Below, one piece after another: positions 43,112-52,460 of a stretch of 64,000 bases of DNA (position 1 is its first letter; each line of letters starts with the position of its first letter). The translations under genes and the position numbers were made by a program. Source of the DNA: CAIMUX01 sp964473865 (GTDB lineage Bacteria > Eisenbacteria > RBG-16-71-46 > CAIMUX01); contig CAYYQN010000014.1 of NCBI GenBank assembly GCA_964473865.1, positions 1-64,000 of the forward strand. The letters run 5' to 3'. The notes beneath the pieces are model-generated. The model was not told where the DNA came from. It worked only from the letters and a program-made list of their open reading frames with translations, and did not search any database.

Positions 43112-44061
43112 GCCACGATCCACGTCCCCGCCCGGCCCTCGATCGCCGCGACCAGACGAGGCGGATCGGTGATCAGCGCCTCGCGGCCTCCGGCCTCGAG
43201 GAACTCGACTACCGCTTCGATCTTGGGCTTCATGCTGCCGGGGGCGAAGTGTCCCTCCCGCAGATACTGCCGGGCCTCCGCCAGCGTCATCCGATCCAGC
43301 GGCCGCTGCTCGGGCTTGCCGAAGTTCAGGCAAACCTTGTCCACCGCGGTGCAGATGATCAAGAGGTCGGCCCTCAGTTCCCGGGCCAGGAGACTCGTGG
43401 CGAGGTCCTTGTCGATCACCGCCTCGCACCCGGCAATCGACCCGTCCTCATGCTCGATCACCGGAATGCCGCCCCCGCCTACCGCCACGACAACAACACC
43501 GCTCTCGACCAACCGGCGGATGATCTCCTTCTCCAGGATCTTCTTGGGGCGCGGCGAAGGCACGACCCGGCGAAACCCGCGGCCGGCATCTTCCACGATG
43601 TCCCAACCGTCGGCCTGCCGGTGCGCATCCGCATCGGCCTTGTTCATGAACGAGCCGATCGGCTTGGTCGGGTGCTGGAAGGAAGGATCCGAGCGATCCA
43701 CGACCGTCTGGGTGACCACCGTGCCCACGGGAGGCGGCGCGGGCCAATGGCGCATCTGATTGTACATGGCCTGTTGCAGCTGGTACCCGATCGCCCCCTG
43801 GGAGTCCGCGCCGCAGGAGTCCAGCGGGACCTCATGCAACTCATGGCGGGAAATCTCGCTGCGCCGCAGGATGAAGCCGACCTGGGGCCCGTTGCCGTGG
43901 GTGAGGACCAGATTGTAGCCGGCCTTGATCAATCCCACGATGTGCGCGGAGGTGGCGGCGCAGACCGCGTACTGGTCCGCGACCGTCTTGTGCTGCTCGT
44001 CCAGGATCAGGGCGTTGCCGCCCACCGCCAGGATGGCGAGTTTCTTCTTGGGCTCCGTCAT
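43108..44061 (-). CDS. arcC: Carbamate kinase
   Basis: This 317-residue amino-acid-kinase-fold protein has 'AVGGNALI' at the start, 'LTHGNGPQVG' near residue 54, and the Lys-rich 'PSPRPKKILE' and 'VVAVGGGGIPVI' segments typical of ArcC. It makes ATP from carbamoyl phosphate and ADP, releasing carbamate. It is the energy-conserving last step in arginine, agmatine and purine/allantoin fermentations. Its operon partners are two PLP enzymes and a PyrB-like carbamoyltransferase. The ATG follows GAGGAG; the stop overlaps the next start. Confidence 0.93.
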   Translation of the reverse strand: MTEPKKKLAILAVGGNALILDEQHKTVADQYAVCAATSAHIVGLIKAGYNLVLTHGNGPQVGFILRRSEISRHELHEVPLDSCGADSQGAIGYQLQQAMYNQMRHWPAPPPVGTVVTQTVVDRSDPSFQHPTKPIGSFMNKADADAHRQADGWDIVEDAGRGFRRVVPSPRPKKILEKEIIRRLVESGVVVVAVGGGGIPVIEHEDGSIAGCEAVIDKDLATSLLARELRADLLIICTAVDKVCLNFGKPEQRPLDRMTLAEARQYLREGHFAPGSMKPKIEAVVEFLEAGGREALITDPPRLVAAIEGRAGTWIVA

Positions 44062-44088
44062 GGATGACTCCTCGTTGGTGGAGGTCCG

Positions 44089-45573
44089 CTACGCCGCGTC
44101 GAGTCCGGCCAGCAGCCCGGTCCGGGCGTTGAAGGCATTGATCAGCTCGTCCCAGTGGGCAACCTCGGCGAAGGCTTCCGTCCAGAAGTCCGGCTCCCAG
44201 AGCGCCGCCAGGTCCTCCGACGTGCGCCCCTGTTGCTCGACCCAGGTGTAGTACTTGAGGTTGTGCAACGCCTTGCGGTCGGGGTACGACAGCTCCTTGA
44301 GGTGGTCCGGCTCGATCCCTTCGAGATAGCGGGAGTAATGACGGGCGGCCATCTCCCGGTCGTAGGGCCCGTGCTCCTCGCGCAGCTCCGCCTTGCGCGA
44401 TCCATAGAGATCCATCGAGTCGGTGAGCGGCGTGAAGAGGATGTCCCGGGAATCGAGCTCGTAGTACTTCGCGACCTTGATCGCCGCGACCAGGTTGCAG
44501 ATGCTCGAGATACCCACCAACGGCAAGCGCTCGGCGAGATCGGACTTCACGCCGCACGTCTGCAGGAAGCGGACCCCCTCCTCCTCGTTGAAGAGGCGCA
44601 GCAGACTCATGCACTGCTCGTCGTCGATTGCCACGACCATGTCCGTGTTGCGGACGTTGTGCACCCAGGGGACGTGTTTGTCGCCGATCCCCTCGATCCG
44701 GTGGGAACCGAATCCGTTCTGGAGCAGGGTGGGGCACTGCAGCGCCTCGGTGGCCACCACTTTCAACTGGGGGAAGCGAGTGCGCAAGTAGTCGCCGGCG
44801 GCAATGGTGCCGGCGGAGCCGGTGGCCGAGATGTAGGCGGCCAATCGGCTCCGGGGAGTGCGCACCTGCGCGAAGACCTCTTCGACGATCCCGCCGGTCA
44901 TCACGTAATGCCAGACGGAATTGCCGAACTCCTCGAACTGGTTGAAGATCGACACCGCGGATCCGCGCTCCTTGCGCAGAATCCAGCACATGTCGTAGAT
45001 CTCCTTCACGTTCGACTCGGTACCGGGCGTGGCGATGATCTCGTCGGTGCCGATCTCCTGCAACCACTCAAAGCGCTCCCGGCTCATCCCTTCCGGGAGG
45101 ATTGCGATGGCGTTGCAGGCGAGCAGCGCGCAGTCGAAGGCGCCGCCGCGGCAGAAGTTGCCGGTGGATGGCCAAACCGCCTTCTGGACCGAGGGGTCGA
45201 ACTGGCCCGACACCAGACGCGGCACCAGACAGCCGAAACCGGCACCCACCTTGTGGGCGCCGGTGGGGAAGTACTTGCCGATCAGGCCGATGATCCGGGC
45301 GTCGACTCCGGTCAGCTCCGGCGGGAACTCCAGCCAGTTGCCCTGGTTGAAGAGGCCGCCCTGGTCGGTCGGTTCATTCTTCCAGGTGATCCGAAAGAGG
45401 TTCAGCGGATTCACATCCCACAGGCCCACGTTCTTCAAGCGCCGCCGGATCGGCTCCGGGATCAGAGACGGGTCGCGCTGCTGGGCAAACGTCGGGATGA
45501 TGATGTTGCGCTCGCGGCATCGGCGGACCGTCTTCTCGAGCACTGCCTCATCGATCTGATGGACGACCCTCAT
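44089..45573 (-). CDS. Fold-type II PLP-dependent enzyme (cysteine synthase/TrpB-like superfamily)
   Basis: This 494-residue protein carries a TrpB-like lysine motif 'PTGAHKVGAG' near residue 109, the substrate loop 'STGNFCRGGA', and a phosphate-binding 'ATGSAGTIAAGDYL'. It is longer than cysteine synthase and lacks a CBS domain, so the exact reaction is unclear. It heads the operon containing carbamate kinase and the PyrB-like enzyme. By analogy with E. coli, where YgeX (diaminopropionate ammonia-lyase, also fold-type II) is next to ygeW, it may be a beta-elimination enzyme in the same pathway. The ATG follows GAGGAG. Confidence 0.82.
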   Translation of the reverse strand: MRVVHQIDEAVLEKTVRRCRERNIIIPTFAQQRDPSLIPEPIRRRLKNVGLWDVNPLNLFRITWKNEPTDQGGLFNQGNWLEFPPELTGVDARIIGLIGKYFPTGAHKVGAGFGCLVPRLVSGQFDPSVQKAVWPSTGNFCRGGAFDCALLACNAIAILPEGMSRERFEWLQEIGTDEIIATPGTESNVKEIYDMCWILRKERGSAVSIFNQFEEFGNSVWHYVMTGGIVEEVFAQVRTPRSRLAAYISATGSAGTIAAGDYLRTRFPQLKVVATEALQCPTLLQNGFGSHRIEGIGDKHVPWVHNVRNTDMVVAIDDEQCMSLLRLFNEEEGVRFLQTCGVKSDLAERLPLVGISSICNLVAAIKVAKYYELDSRDILFTPLTDSMDLYGSRKAELREEHGPYDREMAARHYSRYLEGIEPDHLKELSYPDRKALHNLKYYTWVEQQGRTSEDLAALWEPDFWTEAFAEVAHWDELINAFNARTGLLAGLDAA

Positions 45574-45633
45574 GTTGAGACTCCTCGCCAGGAGAAAGGG
45601 AGTTCCCCCGCGCATCGAGGGAAAGATCCGTAA

Positions 45634-45663
45634 ATCCTAGCCTGTTGCGGACATGCGTGTCAA
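45634..45663 (-). promoter_or_regulatory. Predicted sigma-70-type promoter of the carbamate kinase operon
   Basis: On the minus strand, a perfect TTGACA (45663-45658) and TAGGAT (45639-45634) are separated by 18 nt. Transcription would begin about 55 nt before the ATG of the first PLP enzyme gene. Confidence 0.6.
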
Positions 45664-45720
45664 TCAGACGATTGCCACCCGGCGGGACGGGGATCCGTGG
45701 ACGCTGCGCTCCCGCAAGCG

Positions 45721-47304
45721 TTAGCGTCGAGGTGACCTCAGGCGGGCGAGGATCCGCTGCGCTTCCGGCACCCGCAGCGCCCGGCTCGCCGCCAGATACG
45801 ACGCGCCGTAGAGCCCGAGCATGAGGAGACCGCTCGCCAGCGGGGCTTGCGGGGAAAGCGCCCACCGCAGGGTCGAAGCCAGACCGGCAGCCAAGGCCGC
45901 CGCCAACCAGAGCCGGCCCAGCAGCGATGCGGACACGCCGGCGCCTCCGATGCGCCGCTCGAGCGTCCGGCGCAGAAGGAGGTACTCCGCCCAGCCGGCC
46001 AGACTCGAAGCCAGCGTGAGGCCCACCACGCCCCAGCGGGGATCGAGACCGAGGGCCCGGCGCAGCGGGAAGGCGGCCACGTACCCGACCCCGACCCCGA
46101 GGCCGACGCGCACCAACGCGAAGCGGAGCGGTGTCGAGGCGTCCCGCAGCGCATAGAAGGTGGAGGCGTACAGGCGCGCTGCGGTGACTGCCAGAAGCCC
46201 CACCGCCGCTCCGGCCAGGACGCCCCAGACGTAGACGGAATCGAACCTTCCGAACCGCCCGGTCTGATAGACGACGGCGGTGACCTGATCCCCCAGCGCG
46301 AGGAACGCTACCGCGGAGGGGATCACGAAGAAGGCGATCCGCCGGAGTCCGGCTTCGAGACGGCCGCGCAGGGCGGTGTGGATTTCCTCGCGGCTGCCCG
46401 TGGCCCCGGACATCAACGGGAGTTCGGCCGCCGAGACCGACATTCCAAAGAGGCTGACCGGCAGGAGATAGAGCGTCTGGGCATTGTAGAGCGCGGTGAC
46501 CGCCCCGGTGGAGAGGAAGCTGGCCAACAGGCTGTCGACGTAGGCGCTGATCTGCACCACGCCGCGACCGACGAAGACGGGGCCGAAACTGCGGACGACC
46601 TGCCGCAGGTGCGGGGATCGGGTGTCCAGGTGCAGCCTCACGCCGCGGGCGAGGCGCAGTACGACCGGAAGCTGCACCAGGAACTGCAGGGCGCTGCCGG
46701 CCACGGAGGCCACCGCGACCGCCCGAGCCAGGGGAATCTGCTCCAGGCGCGGGCCAAAGCCCAGGAGCGTGCCGATCATGACTGCATTCCAGGCCAGGGG
46801 GGCAGCGTAGGAGAGGAAAAAGCGCCGGTGGCTGTTCAGCACCCCGAGGCACCAGGCGGAAAGCACCAGGATGCCGGTTCCCGGGAAGACGATCTGCACC
46901 AGCCGCACGAGCAGCGCCCGCTTCGCGACCGGAAAGCCGGGGGCGATCAGCTCGACGAGCCAGGACGCCGCCAGGATGCCGCAGAGCACGAGCACCGAAA
47001 TGACAAGCGCGAGGAGGGAGAAGACCGCCCCGGCGACCCGCTGGGCCTCGCGTTCGTCCCCTTCGGCGACGAGGCGGGCGTAGACCGGGATGAAAGATGC
47101 AGAGAGGACCCCCTCCCCGAAGAGGTTCTGGAGGAAGTTCGGTATCTTGAAGGCGGCCTTGAAGACGTCGCCGGCATCGGAGAGTCCGAAGAAGTGCGAA
47201 AAGACGCGTTCCCGGACGAGTCCCGCCAGGCGGCTCAGAAGGATTCCGGCGGCCACGAGGAACGCATAGCGTCCGGCGCCCGCGGGCTCGACATGCTTGG
47301 CCAC
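45721..47304 (-). CDS. murJ: Lipid II flippase MurJ
   Basis: This 527-residue polytopic protein has about 14 membrane helices and the MurJ-type N-terminal region 'ILLSRLAGLVRERVFSHFFG', followed by 'NFLQNLFGEGVLSASFIPVYA', the conserved central-cavity segment. It moves lipid II across the inner membrane for peptidoglycan synthesis. I chose GTG 47304, the only start that gives a normal-length protein. No ribosome binding site precedes it; a -10 box ends 8 nt upstream, suggesting a leaderless message. It is divergent from the beta-helix surface gene. Confidence 0.93.
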   Translation of the reverse strand: MAKHVEPAGAGRYAFLVAAGILLSRLAGLVRERVFSHFFGLSDAGDVFKAAFKIPNFLQNLFGEGVLSASFIPVYARLVAEGDEREAQRVAGAVFSLLALVISVLVLCGILAASWLVELIAPGFPVAKRALLVRLVQIVFPGTGILVLSAWCLGVLNSHRRFFLSYAAPLAWNAVMIGTLLGFGPRLEQIPLARAVAVASVAGSALQFLVQLPVVLRLARGVRLHLDTRSPHLRQVVRSFGPVFVGRGVVQISAYVDSLLASFLSTGAVTALYNAQTLYLLPVSLFGMSVSAAELPLMSGATGSREEIHTALRGRLEAGLRRIAFFVIPSAVAFLALGDQVTAVVYQTGRFGRFDSVYVWGVLAGAAVGLLAVTAARLYASTFYALRDASTPLRFALVRVGLGVGVGYVAAFPLRRALGLDPRWGVVGLTLASSLAGWAEYLLLRRTLERRIGGAGVSASLLGRLWLAAALAAGLASTLRWALSPQAPLASGLLMLGLYGASYLAASRALRVPEAQRILARLRSPRR

Positions 47305-47312
47305 GGGTGCGG

Positions 47313-47342
47313 ATTGTATTCCGCCCGGCCGCAGTCCGTCGA
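47313..47342 (-). promoter_or_regulatory. Predicted promoter of murJ, placed for a leaderless start
   Basis: On the minus strand, TCGACG (47342-47337) and TACAAT (47318-47313) are separated by 18 nt. The -10 box matches 5 of 6 positions and ends 8 nt before the GTG start, the same spacing and nearly the same bases (CCGCACCC) as at the heptose operon (CCGCAACC). Confidence 0.45.
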
Positions 47343-47530
47343 GCGAGAAGGAGACATCGGGCCGGCAATCGCCCGCCGGGAGTCCGGCAGCTTCGGCATC
47401 TTGCGCGGCGAGCGGGAACGCGGCTCGGGACGTCGCTGTGCTAAGATCACGAAGGGCCGATTGGCGGCCACGCCACGAATCCTGACCTTCCGCCGATGCC
47501 GGGCTCGGACCCGCCAGGGGGCTCCTGAAG

Positions 47531-49786
47531 ATGCTTTCACGAATCTGCCCGGCCCGTGCAGGCGCATGCGTCCGGTTGCACCGGGGCAGCCGGGGTCTGC
47601 CGGTTCCCCCTGTCCTGCTGCGCGCGCTCCTCGCGGCGCTTGCTGGGGCCGGCCCGGCTTCCGCCACGACGCTCCGCGAGGCCTTCGAGGCTGCCGGCCC
47701 GCGTAACGGATACGACCGGTATGTCGAGCTTCAGACCGGCGTGACCTATACGGGCGGACTGGTCATCGGGCCGATCCTGAGCCCCATCAAGCACGATCTG
47801 ATCGGCTCCCCCGGTGAGGACGTCCGGATTGAGGGTAACGGGGCCATCCTGGATCTCGAGGGGCAGCAGCTCTGCATTTCCTATTGTGAGAACCGGCTCG
47901 ACATCGACGACTGCGTGGTCCTGAACGGGAACATCCGATTCCGGGGGATCAACACCGCGGATCACGTGGCGATTCCCCAAGGGAGCGTGCGGCACGTGAC
48001 GTTCTGGCGCCCGCAGGACTATGCGGTGCGCCTCCAGGGCGCGGGTGAGGGGATCCTGCTGGAGTGGAACCTCAGCGTGGATGCAATCGACACCGGGTAC
48101 GACTGGATCTACACCACGGGGATCAGCAATTCCTGGCTGCCGACCGGGACCAGCTTCGCCCTGAGCGGTCAATCCGGGTTCTACGGCACGCCGGTGGTGC
48201 AACACAACTGGACGTTCTTCTCCGTGCCGCGGGAGAACGTCGTTCCGTTGCGCCACTTCTCCCTGCTCTGCGAGTACGGCTGATTCGCCCCGGAGACCTG
48301 GCCCGGAGCCGGTTCGGCTCCGTTCGACAACGTCCTGGGCATTGATCCGCAGCTCATCGACCCGGCCCGCGGCAACTTTCGCGTCGCCATCGGATCGCCT
48401 GCCGCCGGCTATGGCTGCCAGACGTTTGCGACCGGGGGGACGATCCATCCGCCGACCTTCCCGGCGGAGCGCCCGGAAGTCGTCGGGGCGGCAGGCGCCG
48501 GCTGCGCCACGCTGACCGTCTCCGGCCCGCTCACGCAGGACACGACGTGGGAGGCCGACACGATTCGGGTGGTGGGCGACGTGGTCGTGCCCGACAGCCT
48601 CACCCTCACGATCGCTGCCGGAGCGCTGGTTCGCTTCGAGGGGTTCTTCGGCATCCGCGTGTGGGGACGGCTCCTCGGCGTAGGCTCTCCGGAGGCGCGG
48701 ATCGCCTTCACCAGCGCGAACCCGGAGCTCTTCCAGCCCGACACGAGTCGGGCGGGAAGCTGGAACGGGATTACGTTCCCGCGCACCCGGGCGGCCAACG
48801 GGGTTTCCCGGCTGGAGTGGTGCGACTTCTCGTGCAGCAAGGCGCTGGGCGCGCGCCCGGAGGGGGGAGTCCTCTACCTCGATCTCTTTTCCGGGCTCGT
48901 GGTCCGCAATAGCCGGTTCACCTCGAACCTTGCGGGCTACGGCGGGGTCGTCTTCGCGCAAGGCGGCTCCGCGCCGATCTTCGCCGGTTGTGTGATGACG
49001 GGGAACTACGCCATGTGGCGGGGGTCGGCAGTCTACGCGGCGGACGGCTATCCCCGCCTCAATGCCTGCACCATCGTACAGAACTACTCGCTCAACCCGG
49101 AGCCGTTCGACGACACCGGTGTCGTGCACGCGCATATCTCGAAGCCGCAGATCCACGGCTGCATCGTCCGCGACAACTTCACCAACTTCTTTCTGGGTTG
49201 GGAGCTGCGCGAAGCCAAACCCTGGTACGTGCGGTGGACGGATATCGACGCCGGGGGCTTCGCCGGCGAGGGCAACTACGACGCCGACCCGCTGTTCACG
49301 GGAGGCGGCGACCATCCGCTACGGCTCGGCGCGGGGTCCCCGTGCATCGAGGCCGGTCCCCCGGATTCACTGGGCCTGGGGCTGCTACCGCTCGACCTGG
49401 CCGGTCTTCCTCGGGTGACCGGCGGCCGGCTGGACACCGGGGCCTATGAGTTCATCGACCCGACCGGCGTTCCGGGCGAGATGGCCGCAGCGGCGGTTCC
49501 GATGCTCTCCGCCTCACCGAATCCGTTCATCCGCCGGACCGCGCTGCGATTCCACCTCTCGCACCTCGCGGAAGTCCGCCTGACGATCTGGGATGCGGCG
49601 GGGCGTCGTCTCGGCGTGGCGCTGGCTGGTCCGCTGCCCGCCGGGAGCCACGAAGTGAGCTGGGAGCCCGGCATCGAGGCTGGTCGCGCGCGTCTCGGGG
49701 GGCACGCCGGCAGCGGAGTGTATTTCGCTCGCCTCGAGATTGACGGCGTGTCGCGGGCAACCCGAAAGCTGCTCCGCCTTCGGTAG
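47531..49786 (+). pseudogene. Secreted parallel beta-helix protein, interrupted by an in-frame TGA
   Basis: One reading frame runs from ATG 47531 to TAG at 49786, apart from a TGA at 48281-48283. The first part (250 codons) has a signal peptide ending near 'GPASA' and beta-helix sequence. The second part continues it without a frame shift ('DPQLIDPARGNFRVAIGSPAAG') and ends in a FlgD-like/T9SS-like tail with 'SASPNPFIRRTAL' and 'GVYFARL'. No ribosome binding site follows the TGA soon enough to restart the protein. A Trp (TGG) or Arg (CGA) codon changed to TGA is the simplest cause; readthrough is possible. Function would be surface display. Confidence 0.75.
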
Positions 49787-49968
49787 GTTCCTCGGACAAC
49801 GCAGAGACCTCCTGTGTCAGGATCAAAGCGTCTTGCGCGGCAAGGCGGGATCCGCTAACATCCCGCCGTTCACGCCGCTAGCAGACTGCTGGACCACTCC
49901 GGCCGGCGCGCCGGCGAACTGGGTTCTTCAGCGGCCGGCCAGGCTCGCGCGCGAGCATGGAGGGAACC

Positions 49969-51459
49969 ATGCGCAAGGGCGGAACCCGCACCCGAGTCCT
50001 CGGCGCCGCGGTCGTTCTCGGGGTCTGTTTCTCTTCCGTCGCCGCGGCGCAGCAGATGACCTCGGGTCCCGCGCCGTCACCGGGTACCGATCGGGGGCTG
50101 CGAGCGCCGGACCGCGCGCAGGTCGTCCTCACGGAGGTGCCGGCCTACATCTGGCATCACGGATGCGGGCCGACCGCGTGCGGAATGATCATCGGGTACT
50201 ACGACACCCACGGTTTCGACGCGCTGGTGCCGGGCTCGGCGGCGACGCAGACGGCTGAAGTCAACGCCATGATCGCCGACGACAGCGGGAACCCGAATTG
50301 CGCTCTGGCGGACGGGGACCACTATCAGGACTACTCCTGTCCCCGCGATGACAGCGGCCCGATCCTGGCAGACCGGTCGGAGACCGGAGGCGCCCACCCG
50401 AGCAACTGCGTGGCCGATTTCATGCGCACCTCCTGGAGTTCGGTCGGCAATCGCTACGGCTGGGCCTGGGGGAGCGACGTCGTGCCGGCGCTGGCCGGAT
50501 ATGTGAGCTACGCCAGCTCGTACATGGCCGATGTGGTGACGCAATCGTTCTCGCAGCTCACGTGGACGGAGTACCGGGCGGAAATCGACAGCGGGCGTCC
50601 GGTGGCACTGCTGGTCGACACCGATGGCAGTGGGCAGACCGATCACTTCGTGACCGCGATTGGCTACAACACCGCCACCGGCGAGTACGCCTGCCGCGAC
50701 ACGTGGGACACCGGTGTCCATTGGTACGACTGGAGCGCCATGAGCGGCGGCAACCCCTGGGGAATCTACAGCGCCACGACTTTCTACCTCTATCCGCTGC
50801 CCGACCTCGTCATCGCCGCCGTGGAGACCCGACCCGACCACCCGGCCTGCCTCGATTCCGTGGAAGCGCGCGCGGCGGTCATCAACCAGGGGGGGTCCGA
50901 CTCCGACTGGTTCTGGGTGCACTTCCGCTGCGGCGATGACCCGCCGGTGAGTGCCCTGGTCTCCTACCTGGCTCAAGGCGACACACTCTTGACCGACTGG
51001 GTGTCGCTCGGGGCTCCCGGCGAGGGAAGTCACCTTCTGCTCACTTGTGCCGACGGCACAGAGGCGGTCGCCGAGGGCGACGAATCCAACAACTGCCGGG
51101 AGAAGCGGTTCGACGTCGGGCCGTGCGACCCATCGGCCGTTCCTCTTGAACAGACCGGGCCGGCGTCATCCGATCCGGCCGGCGCAGAGGAACTGCGACT
51201 CCGGGTGCCGAACCCCTACCAGCCCAACCAGGGAATCGACCTGGAGTTCTCTTTTCCGGGAGAGGCCTTCGTTGCGATCTACGATGCGGCCGGCCGCCGG
51301 GTCCGCTTGCTGCAGTCCGGACCGGTAGCCGGCGGGCGCCTGACCTCCCGCTGGGATGGACGGAATGACCGCGGCCATGTCGTCCCTCCGGGGGTCTACT
51401 TCCTCCGAGCGGATCTCGATGGCGCGCGGGCCCGGCGGACCCTGGTGTTCCAGAGATAG
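49969..51459 (+). CDS. Secreted C39-like cysteine peptidase with CARDB domain and sorting tail
   Basis: This 496-residue protein has a signal peptide ending near 'SVAAAQ'. A papain-like/C39-type domain has 'HHGCGPTACGMIIGYYD' (probable catalytic Cys66) and a histidine in 'DHFVTAIGYNT' near residue 229. A CARDB-type adhesion domain follows ('PDLVIAAVETRPDHPACLDSVEARAAVINQG', shortened here by family form), then a FlgD-like tail. ATG 49969 is chosen over 49957 because GGAGGG lies just before it. Bacteriocin-processing C39 domains are fused to ABC transporters; this one is free and exported. Confidence 0.85.
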   Translation: MRKGGTRTRVLGAAVVLGVCFSSVAAAQQMTSGPAPSPGTDRGLRAPDRAQVVLTEVPAYIWHHGCGPTACGMIIGYYDTHGFDALVPGSAATQTAEVNAMIADDSGNPNCALADGDHYQDYSCPRDDSGPILADRSETGGAHPSNCVADFMRTSWSSVGNRYGWAWGSDVVPALAGYVSYASSYMADVVTQSFSQLTWTEYRAEIDSGRPVALLVDTDGSGQTDHFVTAIGYNTATGEYACRDTWDTGVHWYDWSAMSGGNPWGIYSATTFYLYPLPDLVIAAVETRPDHPACLDSVEARAAVINQGGSDSDWFWVHFRCGDDPPVSALVSYLAQGDTLLTDWVSLGAPGEGSHLLLTCADGTEAVAEGDESNNCREKRFDVGPCDPSAVPLEQTGPASSDPAGAEELRLRVPNPYQPNQGIDLEFSFPGEAFVAIYDAAGRRVRLLQSGPVAGGRLTSRWDGRNDRGHVVPPGVYFLRADLDGARARRTLVFQR

Positions 51460-51689
51460 CGGGCGCGGTTCGCGCGGCGACGAGTACCGGGGGAACGCGG
51501 CGACGCAACCGGCCGGCAACCGAACCGCGAGTCCGCGTCCTGAGACCGGGCGCGGGCATCGCGATCGTTTCTGGGAAACGCCGCGAGGCCTCTTCGCGTA
51601 GAATGCCGGCATCGTCTCGGGCGCCCGGCCGCCGCGCGACCCTGGGTCCGCGCGCACGGGTGGTGACGTTCCGAGTGGGGAGGAGGGAG

Positions 51690-52421
51690 ATGTTTGACGC
51701 CAATCGGCTCCTGCTCGATCTCATCGGGGGCGGCCTGGCCGGCGGCGGGATCGGCCGCAAACGCTACCGGTACCGCCCGGGCCGCGGCATGGGCGACGCC
51801 ATCGGCCGCACGGTCATGTCTCCGCAGGGTCTCACGATACTCGGCGGGCTCGCGGTAGCCGCCTACGAGCACTTCAAAGGGGCGAAAGCGGCGGGCGGCC
51901 CGGGAGCGGCCGGCGCGCCGGTCGCGCCGCAGCCTTCCGGCGGGCCCCCGCAGGCAACCCCGCCGCTCACGCCGCCACCCTTCGTTCCTCCCAGCGCATC
52001 CGGCGCCCCGACGCCGGACTTCAACGCGCACCCGCCGGCTCCCGCCGCGACGCCGACCCTGGTCGGGGAGGAACGGGCCCGGCTTCTGATCCGCGCCATG
52101 GTGAGCGCGGCGCAGGCGGATGGCGCCATCGATCCGGCGGAGCGGGAGAGAATCCTGGGCCGGCTGGCCGAGAGCGGGGCCGGAACAGAGGAGCGCGCCT
52201 TCCTGGAACAGGAGATGTCGCAGCCGACCGACATCGCCCGGCTGGTCGCGGGGGTAGAGGATCCGGTCCTGGCCGCGGAGGTATACACCGCGTCGCTGCT
52301 GGCAATCGATCCCGACACGCCTGCGGAACAGGCGTATCTCGCCACGCTCGCGGCCCGGCTCAACCTCGAGCCGGGAATGGTCCGCGAGCTCGAGTCCCGG
52401 CTCGACCTGGCCGCGGACTGA
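51690..52421 (+). CDS. DUF533/TerB-like protein
   Basis: This 243-residue protein has a Gly-rich N-terminal segment ('LIGGGLAGGGIG'), a Pro/Ala-rich linker (residues about 72-120), and a C-terminal helical domain of the TerB/DUF533 type ('LIRAMVSAAQADGAIDPAERERIL', acidic TerB-like metal motif 'DGAID'). The family is found in the envelope stress and tellurite-resistance context, but no exact role is known. An AGGAGGGAG sequence abuts the ATG, unusually close. It is followed 39 nt later by an AIM24-family gene, probably co-transcribed. Confidence 0.8.
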   Translation: MFDANRLLLDLIGGGLAGGGIGRKRYRYRPGRGMGDAIGRTVMSPQGLTILGGLAVAAYEHFKGAKAAGGPGAAGAPVAPQPSGGPPQATPPLTPPPFVPPSASGAPTPDFNAHPPAPAATPTLVGEERARLLIRAMVSAAQADGAIDPAERERILGRLAESGAGTEERAFLEQEMSQPTDIARLVAGVEDPVLAAEVYTASLLAIDPDTPAEQAYLATLAARLNLEPGMVRELESRLDLAAD

Positions 52422-52460
52422 TCCATTCGCGCGTTCGACACGCACCGGAGGAAGCGGACG

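Noticed and set aside
48569..49786. Second half of the beta-helix gene as an independent gene starting at ATG 48569
   Set aside because: That ATG has no ribosome binding site or signal peptide and lies in the middle of continuous beta-helix sequence in the same frame as the first half.
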